A DNA stretch of 64,000 nucleotides from Hydnum rufescens UP504 (lineage: Eukaryota; Basidiomycota; Agaricomycetes; Cantharellales; Hydnaceae): the NCBI GenBank assembly GCA_014904985.1, contig MU129005.1:62001-126000 (forward strand), written 5' to 3'. The position numbers and the translations under genes are program-made. Shown here piece by piece: positions 25,060-36,975 of the stretch (position 1 is the first letter of the stretch; each line of letters opens with the position of its first letter). The notes beneath the pieces were generated by a model. It ran no database searches. It was given only the letters and a program-made list of their open reading frames with translations, and was not told the DNA's origin.

Positions 25060-27080
25060 ACATAGATCCCTTTTGCCCAGTACTCCACTCAACCAACACG
25101 TTAGTTCGAGGGTAACAGGACAAGCCCTTGCGGCAGGATCTCTTATAGCCGGATCATTTAGCGCCTATTTCTAGACGTCATCAAACGATTGTTGAATCTC
25201 CCTGAGATACAACCCCTACAGTTGGGTTCGGGCGTTGCTGGCTTCGGACTCCAGCCGGCTCAGCAGCGAGTCTTTGGCAACAACTACATCTGGGTACCGG
25301 CTGCGTTCAGAAACAAGCAAGAATCGATGTTTTCACTGGATCGATTGAACGCTCCCATCCTGGCTAACATCCATAATAAGATCCTAGGAGACGGACGCCC
25401 TGTGGGAATGATACTGTAGTGAGTGAAGATGCTTTCGGGACTCATGCGCGTTGTATAGTTGAGTTCGGCTTATGGGCTCCTAAGCGAATTTTTCGCACAT
25501 GTCCCTCCAAATTGCCACATGGAAGCTTGCACTCGCCTTGCAGTCTGACGGCGCATTATTATCTCCGGGGAAATGTTCTCCCCTTCTGGACAAGGTGTTG
25601 CTCTGCCCGACGACTTTCGAGATGAAACCCGGTACGCTTTCATGGCTGGCCACTTGAATCCCAACGATGTATCTTCACCCCTAGGGCCTTGACAATTTGA
25701 GCGACATGCTTGTGCCCTGCTGAATATTGTCTCCAACGGGTTTTTTGTGCTGGTTGGGATTGACTACGGCTCCCTGAGGGTAATGTTGGTGGCACTACCC
25801 CTCCAATTTCCTCCTCGGATGAAAGGATGTCTCCCTTCAGCCTCACGGCAATTCATTTTTAGCGGTCCGGTAAGATTTTTCCCACCCTGGACAAGCGATT
25901 GCTCCCGCCGTTATTGGCAGATGAGATCGATTGTTCTTGCGTGGCCCAGCTTCACCTTGGATCCCAGCCGATGCATCTTGCATCCCCCGGTCTTGAAATT
26001 TGTTGTCCGTTGTTCCCTGCTCCGTTCTCTGGTCCGCATTTTCGCTTCGCCGCTGCTCTGACAAAGACTAATGCCCAAACTCGCAGTTGGAGTGGGGGCC
26101 CCCATGGGTCCGTAGCCCTTGCTCTCTCTCGGTTCTGCATCAGATGAGCGAAGGTGCAAGGTTATATTTCGCACCTCCGCTCCCCCGGTCGTTGTGGACA
26201 TCATGTTGGCCATGCATCCAGAGGTGATAAACGACGGCGTGGTCCAAGTCCTTTTCTTCCACGGTGGTAGGCCATTCCCACTGTTCTGGGCTTTTGATTT
26301 CCCCAATCCTCTTTGCAGCTTCATATTTCTCTTGTATCTTTCACCCTCATGGAAATTGATACATTTATTGGAAAAGCCTCTTCTGAGTTCCTTTGGCCCA
26401 GTTCGGTTCCCTCCATTTCTCAAATAGTCATGTCGCGTCATTTTTAGCATGCATGGAGACTAACATCTCCGTCGTGAAATCTGTCTGACTTTATGTCCCC
26501 GCCGATTTTCCCCATTTGTAAATGACGGTTGCCGTTGGATCTGCTCATTCTGTGAGAAGGCGCAGGTATTTGGCTTCCTGTCTCTGATGCCGGCTTTCTG
26601 AACCAGAGTGCATTTCCGCCGTGGCACTCAGTATCTCCGTGTTTTTTGGGTGGATAGGATTCAATGTGAACCGATCACGGAGATCAGAGGGGGGAAAGTG
26701 GAGAAGACGCGGAACTGCACACGATTGGAAGAATCCATGTCCGACGGCGGTTCCCCTTGTTGTGGGAAGCGCGATATGAAAATTTCTCAGCGTCAATTTA
26801 AGTTGGTGAGGAAAGAGTTGATTCAATTGCACTGGTCCTGGTTTATATTGATATTACAATAGGGCGCTAGTCAAATCGATTTGATTTTAACATAGAGGCC
26901 TATTGAGCTTTGGTCTCCAGCCCAACACTGGTCCAACGCAAGTCGTCCCCTGTTACACAACCATAGAAATACCAGCTCTGGTGCACGCGATCCGAGTGCT
27001 CATTGTTTCCTGCGATGAGATCGACCAGACAGAGGAGAAAGAAAGTCTAGATTCAATTGCATGCAAGGTTACATGAAGAT
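25060..27080 (+). repeat. Indel-rich duplicate of the 29.04-31.0 kb sequence
   Basis: This stretch runs collinear with 29.04-31.00 kb (and 20.43-22.55 kb). It differs by dozens of isolated one-base insertions and deletions, for example CAAGCCCTTGCGGCAGG against CAAGCCTTGCGCAGG. The left join follows GAAACATA and the right join follows CATGCAAGGTTACAT near 27085. The pattern of single-base indels, many in short homopolymers, resembles uncorrected long-read sequence rather than normal divergence. Reading frames here should not be trusted. Confidence 0.8.
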
Positions 27081-30000
27081 ATTCATGTTTTGGTGGACAA
27101 CGGGGGGGGCGGGGTAGGTGAAACTGAAGAGTTGCCGGGCCGGGCGCGTACGAGCGAGCTTGGGAGACAGAAGCCAGTGTTTATTTCGAAGCGTACATGA
27201 ACATATTACATAATCATTCGGTCTGGTGTCACTCACTCAGTCTGCATGCATTATTCGCACCTATCTGACCTTAGCGAGTTGGACTAGTTTGGCAAATGTT
27301 GCTGCTGAGTCGGTCGACTAGTGCCGGTTTGTTTTACAAAGACGAACTTATGTACATTGGCAGATTAGGGACGTGGGGCGGCGTAAGCTGATGTGAACGG
27401 AATACCGATCAGAATCAGCGGACCCCTCTGCCGACAGATTACTGATCAGGCTGATCTGCGAGGTCCGTCAGCTCTTCGGATGATGCCGTTAACTCCGTCC
27501 CCTGAAGCAAGCTGTGACGGAGACCTGTCACACCGCGCCTGTAGATTTCTGAACAAACGCCTTGGCCCAGACAAATTCAAACTGGCTCAAGCGTGAATCC
27601 TGGAAACCCTACGTCGCGGTATGACACCATATGTCCTGGTGGCCTCCATCCAAGTCAAGATTCTTACCTTGGCCCCACTTCTGACGTTGTTGCTCACCAA
27701 CTGGGGAAGTCTGCTCGTGGGAGTTCCAGAGGACTGATCTCGCTCACCCCGGCTCGTCTGGTAATATTGGTGATGTGACTCGTTCAGATCACCAAGAATT
27801 GATGTTTTCCTGATCACTTGATACTTCCCTCCATCCTGGTAAATGGCCACCCCAGGTTCTCGGGAGGCGGACACCATGTAGGATGATCGCGTCCTCGGTC
27901 CATTGAATTATACCCAGTGAGGATGTGAGTCTCGCCCACTTTCCGATGTTCATACGCATATACACTTGTCTAGTTGCAGCCGCCTCCGGTCCCTCAGGGA
28001 ATCATTCTACCTCATCTTTCCAGTTACCGTACTCCAATGAAGGCTTGCTCTCACCTTTGGCCTCATGGCATTTATTTTTAGTGTCTGGCGGACTCTCCTG
28101 GATAAGCTGTTGTTCCGCTCTGACTTTCAAGATGAGATCGATGGCCGGCTCACTTGAATCACAACCGATGCATCCTCATCTCCTATATTTGACATTTTGA
28201 CAGGATACTTGTCTCCCCTGACATACTCTTTTCTCGCTGCTCCGGTCTCTGCCCAGATTTGGGCGTTAGCCCTGCTCTAAGCAAAGGCTAATGCACAGGT
28301 TCGCACTTCTCCTTCAACTGCGGTCTCTTGTCTAATGTTCCTTCGGCCTAGTTCGTATTTCATTCCCCCCAATACACTGGCATCTTGTCATTTTGGCATT
28401 GCATGGAGGAATATCTATGGTCTCTTGAAATCGATGATTTGTCTCTATTCGGAGGTCTCCCAATTCTACCGGTCACTGTGATCTTGCACATGAAGGCAGA
28501 GCCGTCTTGGACGCCCGTCCCTGGTTCCTTGCTTTCTTGTTTTTGGGTCTCTAGTACACTGATGTCTGACTTGACCTCTTGGTATTGCCTGGAAACGTTT
28601 TTTTTTTTTTTTTTTTGGTTTCATGCACCTTTTTGTTTTCTTTTGATGGTTCTTCCTTCTCCCCTTAAATTGTGTGTTGTCTGTGATGAAGCCTGTATCT
28701 GGGGCTTTCGCGGCTGTGCAGCACCGGCGTAATCCGCAGGACAAGCTCATTCACCTCCATGCGCGGTGCCTCCACAATGACTACGGGGTAGACAAAATAG
28801 ACCTCGGATTATCCACAGCATTCCTTTGACCAGATACCAGATAGATTCAGGGACCTTTCCCAACAAAGCGGTGAGATTCTACCCTCCATTTGCCCAGTTT
28901 GCTCAGACACTTTTGGTGGCTGGATCGTCCGTTCCCACTCTCTCGGCCGTACTAAAGATGATATATATATATCCCGCAGAACTCTGCGTATTACAAAGTT
29001 GCAGCAGATCTAAATAATTCACCACTGACACGATCCCTTTTTGCCCACGTTCTCACTCAACCAACCACGATATTCGAGGGTAACAGGACAAGCCTTGCGC
29101 AGGATCTCTTATAGCGGGATCATTTAGGCCTATTTCTAGACCGTCATCAACGATTGTCGAATCTTCCTGAGATACAACCCTACAGTTGGGTCGGACGTGG
29201 CTGGCTTCGGACTCCAGCCGGCTCAAGCTCGAGTCTTTGGCAACACTACATCTGGGTACGGCTCGTTCGGACAAGCAAAGAACCGATGTTTCCCTGATCG
29301 CTTGACGCCTCCATCCTGGCTAACATCCATAATAGATCCTCAGGAGACGGACGCCCTGTGGGATGATACTGTAGTGAGTGAAGATCTTTCCGACGTCATG
29401 CGCACTTGTATAGTTGAGTTCGGCTATGGCTCCTAAGCGAATTTTTCCACATCGTCCCTCCAATTGCCACAATGGAAGCTTGCACTCGCCTTCAGTCTGA
29501 CGGCGCATTATTATGTCCGGGGAAATGTTCTCCTTCTGGACAAGGTGTTGCTCTGCCGAGACTTTCGAGATGAAACCGGTACGCTTTCATGGCTGGCTCA
29601 CTTGAATCCCAACGATGTATCTTCACCCCCTAGCCTTGACAATTTGACGACATGCTTGTCCCTGCTGATATTGTCTTCACGGGTTTTGTGTGGTTGGATT
29701 GACTACGGCTCCTGAGGGTATGTTGGTGGCACTACCCTCCAATTTCCTCCCTCGAATGAAAGGATGTTCTCACCTTCAGCCTCACGGCATTCATTTTTAC
29801 GGTCCGGTAGATTTTTCCACCTGGACAAGCGATTGCTCCGCCGTTATTGCAGATGAGATCGATGTTCTTGCGTGGCCAGCTCACTTGGATCCCAGCCGAT
29901 GCATCTTCATCCCCCGGTCTTGACAATTTGTTGTCGTTGTTCCCTGCTCCGTTCTCTGGTCGCATTTTCGCCTTCGCCGCTGCTCTGAACAAAGACTAAT

Positions 30001-31103
30001 GCCCAAACTCGCAGTTGGAGTGGGGGCATGGGGTCCGTAGCCCTTGCTCGCCTCGGTTCTGCAGTCAGATGAGCGAAGGTTGCAAGGGTTATGTTTCCAC
30101 CTCGCTCCCGGTCGTTGTGGACTCATAATGTGGGCCATGCATCAGATGGTGATAACGACGGTGTGGTCCAAGTCTTTTCTTCCACGGTGGTAAGGCCATT
30201 CCACTGTTCTGAACTTTGATTTCCCCCAATCTCTTTACAGCTTCATATTTCTCTTGTATTCTTTCCCTGGCAAATGATACATTTATGGGAAATATCTTCT
30301 GATGTTCCTTTGGCCCAGTTCGTTCCTCTATTTTCTCAAATACGCTCATGTCGCGTCATTTTAGCATTGCATGGAGATTAACATCTACCGTCCCGTGAAA
30401 TCTGATCTGACTTTATGTCTCCGCTCGAATTTCCCCCTTTGGAAATGAGGGGTTGCCGTTGGATCTCTCATTCTGTGAGAAGGCGCAGTGTATTTGGCTT
30501 CCTGTCTCTGATGGCCGGCTTTCTGAACCAGAGTGCATTTCCGCCGTGGCACTCAGCTATCTCGTGTTTTTTGGGTGGATAGGGATTCAATGTGAACCGA
30601 TGCACGGAGATCAGAGGGGGGGAAAGTGGAGAAAACGCGGAACTGCCACACGATTGGAGAGATCCCATGTCCGACGGCGGTCCCCTTGTTGTGGGAAGCG
30701 CCGATATGAAATTTCTCAGCGTCAATTTAAGTTGAGTGAGGAAAGAGTTGACTCAATTGCACTGGTCCTGGTTTATATTGATATTACAATAGGGCGCTAG
30801 TCAAATCGATTTGATTTTAACATAGAGGCCTATTGAGTTTTGGTCTCCAGCCCAACACTGGTCCAACGCAAGTCGTCCCCTGTTACACAACCATAGAAAT
30901 ACCAGCTCTGGTGCACGCGATCCGAGTGCTCATTGTTTCCTGCGATGAGATCGACCGACAGAGCAGAAAGAAAGTCTAGATTCAATTGCATGCAAGGTTA
31001 CATTAAGAATTCATCGCCAGGAGCGCCTATGATTAAAAAAGAGGCCGAATTTCTCTACTTGTAGTCACATCCAGATTCCAACTTGAACCTCAAAATTGCC
31101 TAG
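27081..31103 (+). repeat. Co-amplified module, fourth copy
   Basis: Positions 27.09-28.58 kb match 34.55-36.05 kb and, in part, 19.03-19.97 kb. Positions 28.58-31.10 kb match 19.97-22.65 kb. The module contains a poly-T run of about 20 near 28600, a TATATATATATCCC box at about 28960, the leader CCAACCACGATATTCGAGG at about 29055, and the duplicated CTTGAATCCCAAC / CTTGGATCCCAGC blocks at about 29600 and 29885. Open frames occur on both strands but none is recognisable. Confidence 0.6.
28958..28974 (+). promoter_or_regulatory. Strong TATA box of a co-amplified module
   Basis: GATATATATATATCCCGC, in the same context as 20349. The TA run is extended here and AAATCCC has become ATATCCC. Confidence 0.4.
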
Positions 31104-33416
31104 TCATCGGGGCCGCCCCGAAACCTTCGGCTGGGGTTCAGGTCTCCCCTAAAACAGGGTTATGAGCCGCAGAAGACCGAGCCCTCGTATCACTATTCTG
31201 ATGAGAGTAACCATGAACAGCATGAAAAATGTACGTCGCATCGAACACGAACCATCGGCCTTATTTCCGCATTGTCAGGTACCACCTCTGTAGCCTGGAG
31301 CCCCCTGGCCTAGAAAAACGGACAAGTTCGGATCAGTCGTCAGTTAGCATCACCTCATATCCCAGACATCACAAAGCTCACGATACGTTCATCGAGACCT
31401 GCATTTCTATGATCCCCTGCATTCTGCCGCAGTTCTCTTTTTGATCGAGTAGCTGATTAGCCCAAGGGGGCTTGGTGTAGCAAGCCTCGCGTTAAGTCTC
31501 GTTCGCATCTGTAGACTGTAAGGCCAAACATAAAATTAAGTCGCACATACAACGAGGCCTAATATAGGGACGCACTTGGCGAGCATGGTGATGGAATAGA
31601 CCGCACCCAGTGGCTAGAACAGAATCAAGGAATTAGCCTCGTATAGACATATTCTCATTCTCAAACAAGCAGAAAAATCGAGTAACCTACCATGCTGATA
31701 GCCAGGACAATAAAGATAGCAAAATCGAACCCATCTTTGGTAACCTATCTCATGGTTGTTCAGCATCAGCACTGTCATACTGAAAAATGAAAGGCAATCG
31801 CTGAAGCGCACCAACACAAGAAGGAAACACGAGAGAACACTAGTGATCAACCCCGTACAAATGGTGTATAATACCATGCGATTGATCACCGAATCAGTCC
31901 TGTGCCACGGAATGATGCGTGAGATCATGTATGAGATAAAGTGACTCCTTTAGTGCCTGAATGTGCCATTCTCAAATGTATCAGGATACCCACTTCTGGG
32001 ACCCGGTCCGCCGACGTCGCAATAAGACAGACATACATGCTGCAATGACAACATCTGCAATGGCCTGAAAGCCACGCAATCACACCATGGAACATGTATC
32101 AGCGAATGGGAGAGTGTGTGGTGGAAAGAATGGGTGATAGATTATGGCCAAGACGCACTTGACTAGTGAGCCATGTCACGATAAGCCATGTATATTTCCT
32201 GTCAACTCTGGAGAATCTAGATTCATGTCCCTACAACAATGAGAGATCCAGCGAAATTAGACCAACAAATCATTAGCTGTGGCCTCGCCGGAGACAATAT
32301 AGGGGTGCATACAGTACAACACAGGCTGCTGCAGTATGCCAAAAAATCGATTTAATCAGAATACCATGAGTCACGGTCCATCCCAAGCATACGAAGATCA
32401 GCACTAACCGGCACCCAATCCTAGTGTGGGAGGGATAAGAGAGAAGCACATCGGAAAGCAACGGGAACCGGGAAAGACTAACCAAATTGAAGTAACACAA
32501 GGACTTGCTACAAAGTCCCAGCGCATGACTTTCAGACTGGTTGATTATGACATTAGGGCCACAACATACCACAAGCACTCCTATATAGGGATTTCCGCTC
32601 ACTATGGACGTCAAGAGAAGTCATGAATGCAAGGCTTCTCGGCGAGGATATGGGGCGGGACCTACAATCATAGACGCGATGGGCAAAGAATGTCTGCACA
32701 GTGACTGACGCGCAGACCTCAAAGCACATAGCGCCAAGTCAAGATAAGGGCGTCCACAACCAGAACTGAATGAGTACTCACCGCGTTGATTTGATATACA
32801 GCAAATTCCCTATAAATAGGCAATGATTACATGGGTGGGGGTGCCGGTAGGTAAAGGAGCGGTCAACAGGCGTGATACCTCCGATACGCACCATGGTACC
32901 TTCCCCAGAGCCAAAGGATTATTGGAGTTTGTGACCAACCACCAATATAGAGACCTGGTAACGCAGGCTCTGTGCAGCGTACATGGTGTCACACAGCAGC
33001 AAGTGCCCGCATTATTTCTAGCAACAGTTGAAGAGCACCGAAAAGGAAATACCAACAGTTGAAAAGCTCCCAAAATCCTTTACAATGGGAGATGGGGAAT
33101 AGGTCTCAAAAGATAAGTGTGTGCGGTGCTCACCATGAAAAGCACACCTGAGAAAGGGATAGATAATGGGCGATGAATGCACATTTCAAGGAGATATCGA
33201 GACGTACCGCCAGTTTCACAAGCCTTCCATCATTCGGAAACGAACGATAATAGGTAGAGGTTTGGATTGTCATGATACCGAAGCATCTGCCAAATACGTT
33301 GGGTCAGCGCTGGTGTCCCCATCCTTAATGCTGGAGGAGACTGACAAAGCGGCCAACAGGTTGCCAATGAACATGCCACCCAGGATGTCCACTGCAGTGA
33401 GATTAGTTTCCCCCAT
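31104..33416 (-). CDS. DUF6534-type membrane protein, copy 4 (multi-exon)
   Basis: DUF6534 family membrane protein. Start ATG at 33416 gives MGETNLTAVDILGGMFIGNL, preceded by a pyrimidine-rich leader. Intron 1 (GTCAGT...GCTGACCC...TTTGGCAG) is followed by CFGIMTIQTSTYYRSFPNDG. Intron 2 (GTACGT...CTTTCTCAG) is followed by the 14-nt microexon GTGTGCTTTTCATG. SLYWWLVTNSNNPLALG lies near 32890-32960. FAAxDIVIA-type and SLR-type segments follow. The hallmark TDSVINRMVLYTICTGLITS is at about 31840-31905, preceded by a CACAG splice acceptor. The final exon ends at TGA 31104-31106. This copy repairs the exon-1 shift seen in copy 3 and is one of the best candidates for an intact gene. Confidence 0.8.
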
Positions 33417-33486
33417 AATGAAGGGAAAGGAAGAGGGGGGGCAGCGGAGGGAGAAAGAAAGCTCAGATATGCTACACACCAGCTCA

Positions 33487-33497
33487 ATTTATTAGAA
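33487..33497 (-). promoter_or_regulatory. TATA-like box of DUF6534 copy 4
   Basis: TTCTAATAAAT on the minus strand, about 75 bp before the ATG at 33416. It is followed by a C/T-rich leader that runs to the start codon. Confidence 0.5.
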
Positions 33498-33499
33498 GC

Positions 33500-36070
33500 G
33501 GGTCAAATGAAACATAGGAGATCCGATGATTCCTCTTCAACTCGTTGCTTGATCTTGCGTGGCTCGATCATTCTCTACATCGCTCCCCATAGATCGGCGG
33601 GGATAGAATCAACAGGAGAAGAGGATTTGATGGCTGTGCAGCGCCAGCCTAATCCACACGAAACGGCCGACAGCAGTACTCCAAGAACACCGTTCCACAA
33701 TTACGATGGGCTTGGCGAAAAGAGTGCCCGGATCGAATATCGCATTTCGTTGAGCCCCACCGAAAAGACGCCCCCCGGCCATGCTTCCAATCACCAACCA
33801 CAAACTTCAACGGATCAGAGGATAAGCTTTGGACAGTATCACTTCCAGTTCTACTACAGCGGAACGCGGTTAGGCCTGTTACAGGGGAACCCGGTTAGCG
33901 CTGCTTCCAGACCATCATCAGCGATTTGAGCTGGAAAGTCGGGTCCCATGATATACACGACGAGTAGGAACTCACTCGTCCCATTCCCCTTGTTATGGTA
34001 CTCAACGTATCAAACCGGCAGAGGCTAAGGCTTGAGGTTTTGAAATTTTGTCCAACGCACGCTGGTTCACATTGTGGACATCCTGACGATGCACAATTCT
34101 CCTATCGGTTCAAATAAGTGTGATACTGTAGCAAGGGGCCCCCATACACGGTGCACGAGAAGTTGATGTCCAAATGGGATATACCCGAACAGTCTCTGCA
34201 GCGCTTTGCCGATCGTTGCGCAAGATGATCCTGCAGAAATGAAATACGATCTCAAGTCGGATCTCTCGAACTTAACAGAATAGCAAATATGCACAGCCTT
34301 GTTAGGGGGTCAGCCAATGGATTGGGAAGCGTTCCGCGTTGAAAATCACCTTCGGGGCCAGAAGCCTTAACCAAGGCTAGGTCTTGCGCAAGCGGGTGGA
34401 GGCGATCTGATATTACGTAATCAATCGATGAAATACAGAAAAGGGACCCAGCAGGTGGCTGCAGGACCCTTACACTGGGGAACCGTTAAGGCAACTTCAG
34501 ACCGCAGGAGAAAGGGAGAGGGAAAACGATGCGGCACAGCCTCGGTCGCAGTATTTTGGTAGAGAACGGGAAGGTGAGTAGGTGAAAATTGAAGATGAGC
34601 GAGCTTGGAGACAGAAGCTAGTGTTTATTTCGAAGAGTACGTGAACATATTACATAATCATTCGGTCTGGTGTCGCTCACTCGGTCTGGTGTCGCTCACT
34701 CGGTCTTATTCCCACGTATCCGGCCTTAACGAGTTGCTTGGACTAGTTTGGCAAATGTCGTTGCTGAGTCGGTCGACTAGTGCCGGTTCTGTTACATAAG
34801 ACGAACTTATGTACATGGCGGATTAGGGACGTGGGGCGTAAGCTGATGTGAACGGAATACCGATCAGAATCAGCGGACCCCTTCTGCCGACAGATATTTT
34901 AGATCAGGCTGATCTGCGAGCTCTTCGGATGACGCCGTTAACACCGTCTCCTAAAGCAAGCTGTGACGGAGATCTGTCACACGGCGCCTGTCGATTTCTG
35001 AACAAACGCCTTGGCTCAAACAACTTCAAGCTGGCTCAAGCCTACATCCTGGAAACCCTACGTCGCGGTATGACACCATATGTCCTGGTGACCTCCATCC
35101 AAGTCAAGATTCTTACCTTGGCCCCACTTCTGACGTTGTTGCTCACCAACTGGGGAAGTCAGCTCGTGGGAGTTCCAGAGGACTGATCTTGCTCATCCCG
35201 GCTCATCCGGTAATAGTGGCGATGTGGTTCGTTCACATCACCAAGAATTGATGTTTCCCTGATCACTTAATACCTCCCTCCATCCTGATCCACAGCCACC
35301 CCAGGTTCTCGGGAGGCGGACGCCATGTAGGGTGATCGCGTCCTCGGTCCATTGAATTATACCCAGTGAGGATGTGAACCTCTCTCACTTCCCGATGTTC
35401 ATACGCATACGCACTTGTCTAGTTGCAGCCGCCTCCGGTCCCAAGGGAATCACTCTACCTCATCTCTCCAGTTACCGTGCTCCAATGAAGGCTTGCTCCC
35501 ACCTTCGGCCTTATGGCATTGATTTTTATGGTATAGCGGACTATCCTTCTGGATAAGCTGTTGTTCCGCTCTGACTTTCAAGATGAGGTCGATGGCGGGC
35601 TCGCTTGAATCACAACCGATGCGTCCTCATCTCCTAGACTCGACATTTTGACAGGATACTTGTCCTCCCTGACATACACTTTTCTCGCTGCCCCGGTCTC
35701 TGCCCAGATTTGCGCGTTAGCTCCTGCTCCAACCAAAGGCTAATACACAGATTCGCACTTCTTATTCAACTGCGGTCTCTTGTCTAGGTTGTGACGACGA
35801 TCTTGCACTCCGGGTCTTCTCTTCCACGCCGGTGATGCCGTCCCACTGTTGTGAGCCTTGATCTTCCCCCAATCGTTCTTTGCAAGTCTGCCTGGGCTGC
35901 TTCGTTTTGTTGCCCGGCAAGGCATGCGGAACGTCCTCTAATGTTCCTTCGGCCTAGTTCGTATCTCATTTCACCCAATACACTGGCACCTTGTGATTTT
36001 AATATTGCATGGAGGAATATCTGTGGTCTCTTGAGGCAGTACGAGAAAAGTGGCCACATGCTATGTTCTG
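33500..36070 (+). repeat. Co-amplified module, fifth copy, cut by an inversion
   Basis: Positions 33.5-34.55 kb repeat 18.0-19.0 kb. Positions 34.55-36.05 kb repeat 27.09-28.58 kb. A 20-bp word GGTCTGGTGTCGCTCACTC is tandemly doubled at about 34665-34705. The module stops at about 36.07 kb, where an inverted block begins. No coding frame was recognised. Confidence 0.6.
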
Positions 36071-36072
36071 TT
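35997..36072 (+). repeat. Left inverted repeat bounding the flipped copy-5 block
   Basis: The sequence TTTTAATATTGCATGGAGGA...GAGGCAGTACGAGAAAAG is found in reverse complement at 40541-40615. The two copies face each other across the block holding DUF6534 copy 5. Confidence 0.75.
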
Positions 36073-36449
36073 CAAAAAATGTACCTTCCAAATGAACACA
36101 GATCTGTCACTCATCCCAGCAAAGTCAGTGGTGCATCGGCGCCCCCTCTATTCCTGAGATCCGCCGCAATTTAGTAATGCGCCAGGATTTGTATGAATTG
36201 GTTGGTAACTACTAGGTAACTTACTTTACAGTGGGATAGTGTTCTGGCCGGCCCTGCACTACATACGGAAATATTTTCACGGCTGCTGTTGGGAAAGGAA
36301 CCAGGATCGCGTGCTCAAAGAAATGCGATATACGCTCTGAGCACAGATTTGTCTACTCGTAGTCGCTGTGGACGCGTCGTACTCGGAGATAAAGGAGTAG
36401 CAGTGTCGGGCCTTTCCTGCCGACTACACCAATTCCGCACGGTCGTGAA

Positions 36450-36745
36450 AGCACAGTAAAAGGGGTTTTCACACCGCGAGAATTTCGCAAGAATTTTGGC
36501 TGGAATCAGAGTTGGAATCTGCTGAAATTAACTTCCAATTCCAGCTTCAGTTCGAGCTCTGAGGCTTGAATCAACTTGGAATTGGGATTCCAGCATCGAG
36601 AATTTGGTCTGGAATATTTTCCGTGTAATAATGGCGCCCCAGGCGCACATCACAGGCAAGCACACCCATTTTACCTTGGATTCCAAGGTTGATTGTAGCC
36701 TCAATTCTCGTGAAATTCTCGGGGGTGAAACCCCCTAATGTAAAA
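36450..36745. mobile_element. Short inverted-repeat element (MITE), Harbinger-like
   Basis: The ends are about 40-bp imperfect inverted repeats: GGGGTTTTCACACCGCGAGA at about 36460 against GGGGGTTTCACCCCCGAGAA on the opposite strand at about 36733. The interior is AT-rich, repeats TGGAATTG/CCAATTCCA words, and has no coding frame. The flanks show TAAAA on the left and TAATG on the right, so a 3-bp TAA-type duplication as in PIF/Harbinger is possible but imperfect. Confidence 0.55.
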
Positions 36746-36894
36746 CACAAGAGATCGAGATTGGTCTATATTTCTTGGTCCTCGTCGATCTATGATGGTC
36801 GGCGATAGAGGGGTGACGTGGGGAATCGGTCTCTCCGGCTGCCCGGAGATCCTCGGATCTCCTGTATAAACATTTTGGAAATAAACATTTAAGC

Positions 36895-36905
36895 TTCTAA
36901 TAAAG
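36895..36905 (+). promoter_or_regulatory. TATA-like box of DUF6534 copy 5
   Basis: TTCTAATAAAG, about 75 bp before the ATG at 36976, with a long C/T-rich leader between. Spacing matches the other copies. Confidence 0.5.
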
Positions 36906-36975
36906 GGAGCACATTTATTGCCCACACCTTCCCTTCCCTTTCCTTCCCCGATCCACTCCCTCTTCCCCCTCCGTC

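Noticed and set aside
25911..26450. A 179-codon minus-strand frame
   Set aside because: It lies in the indel-rich stretch. The same sequence at 29.9-30.3 kb does not give the same frame, so it is produced by the indels.
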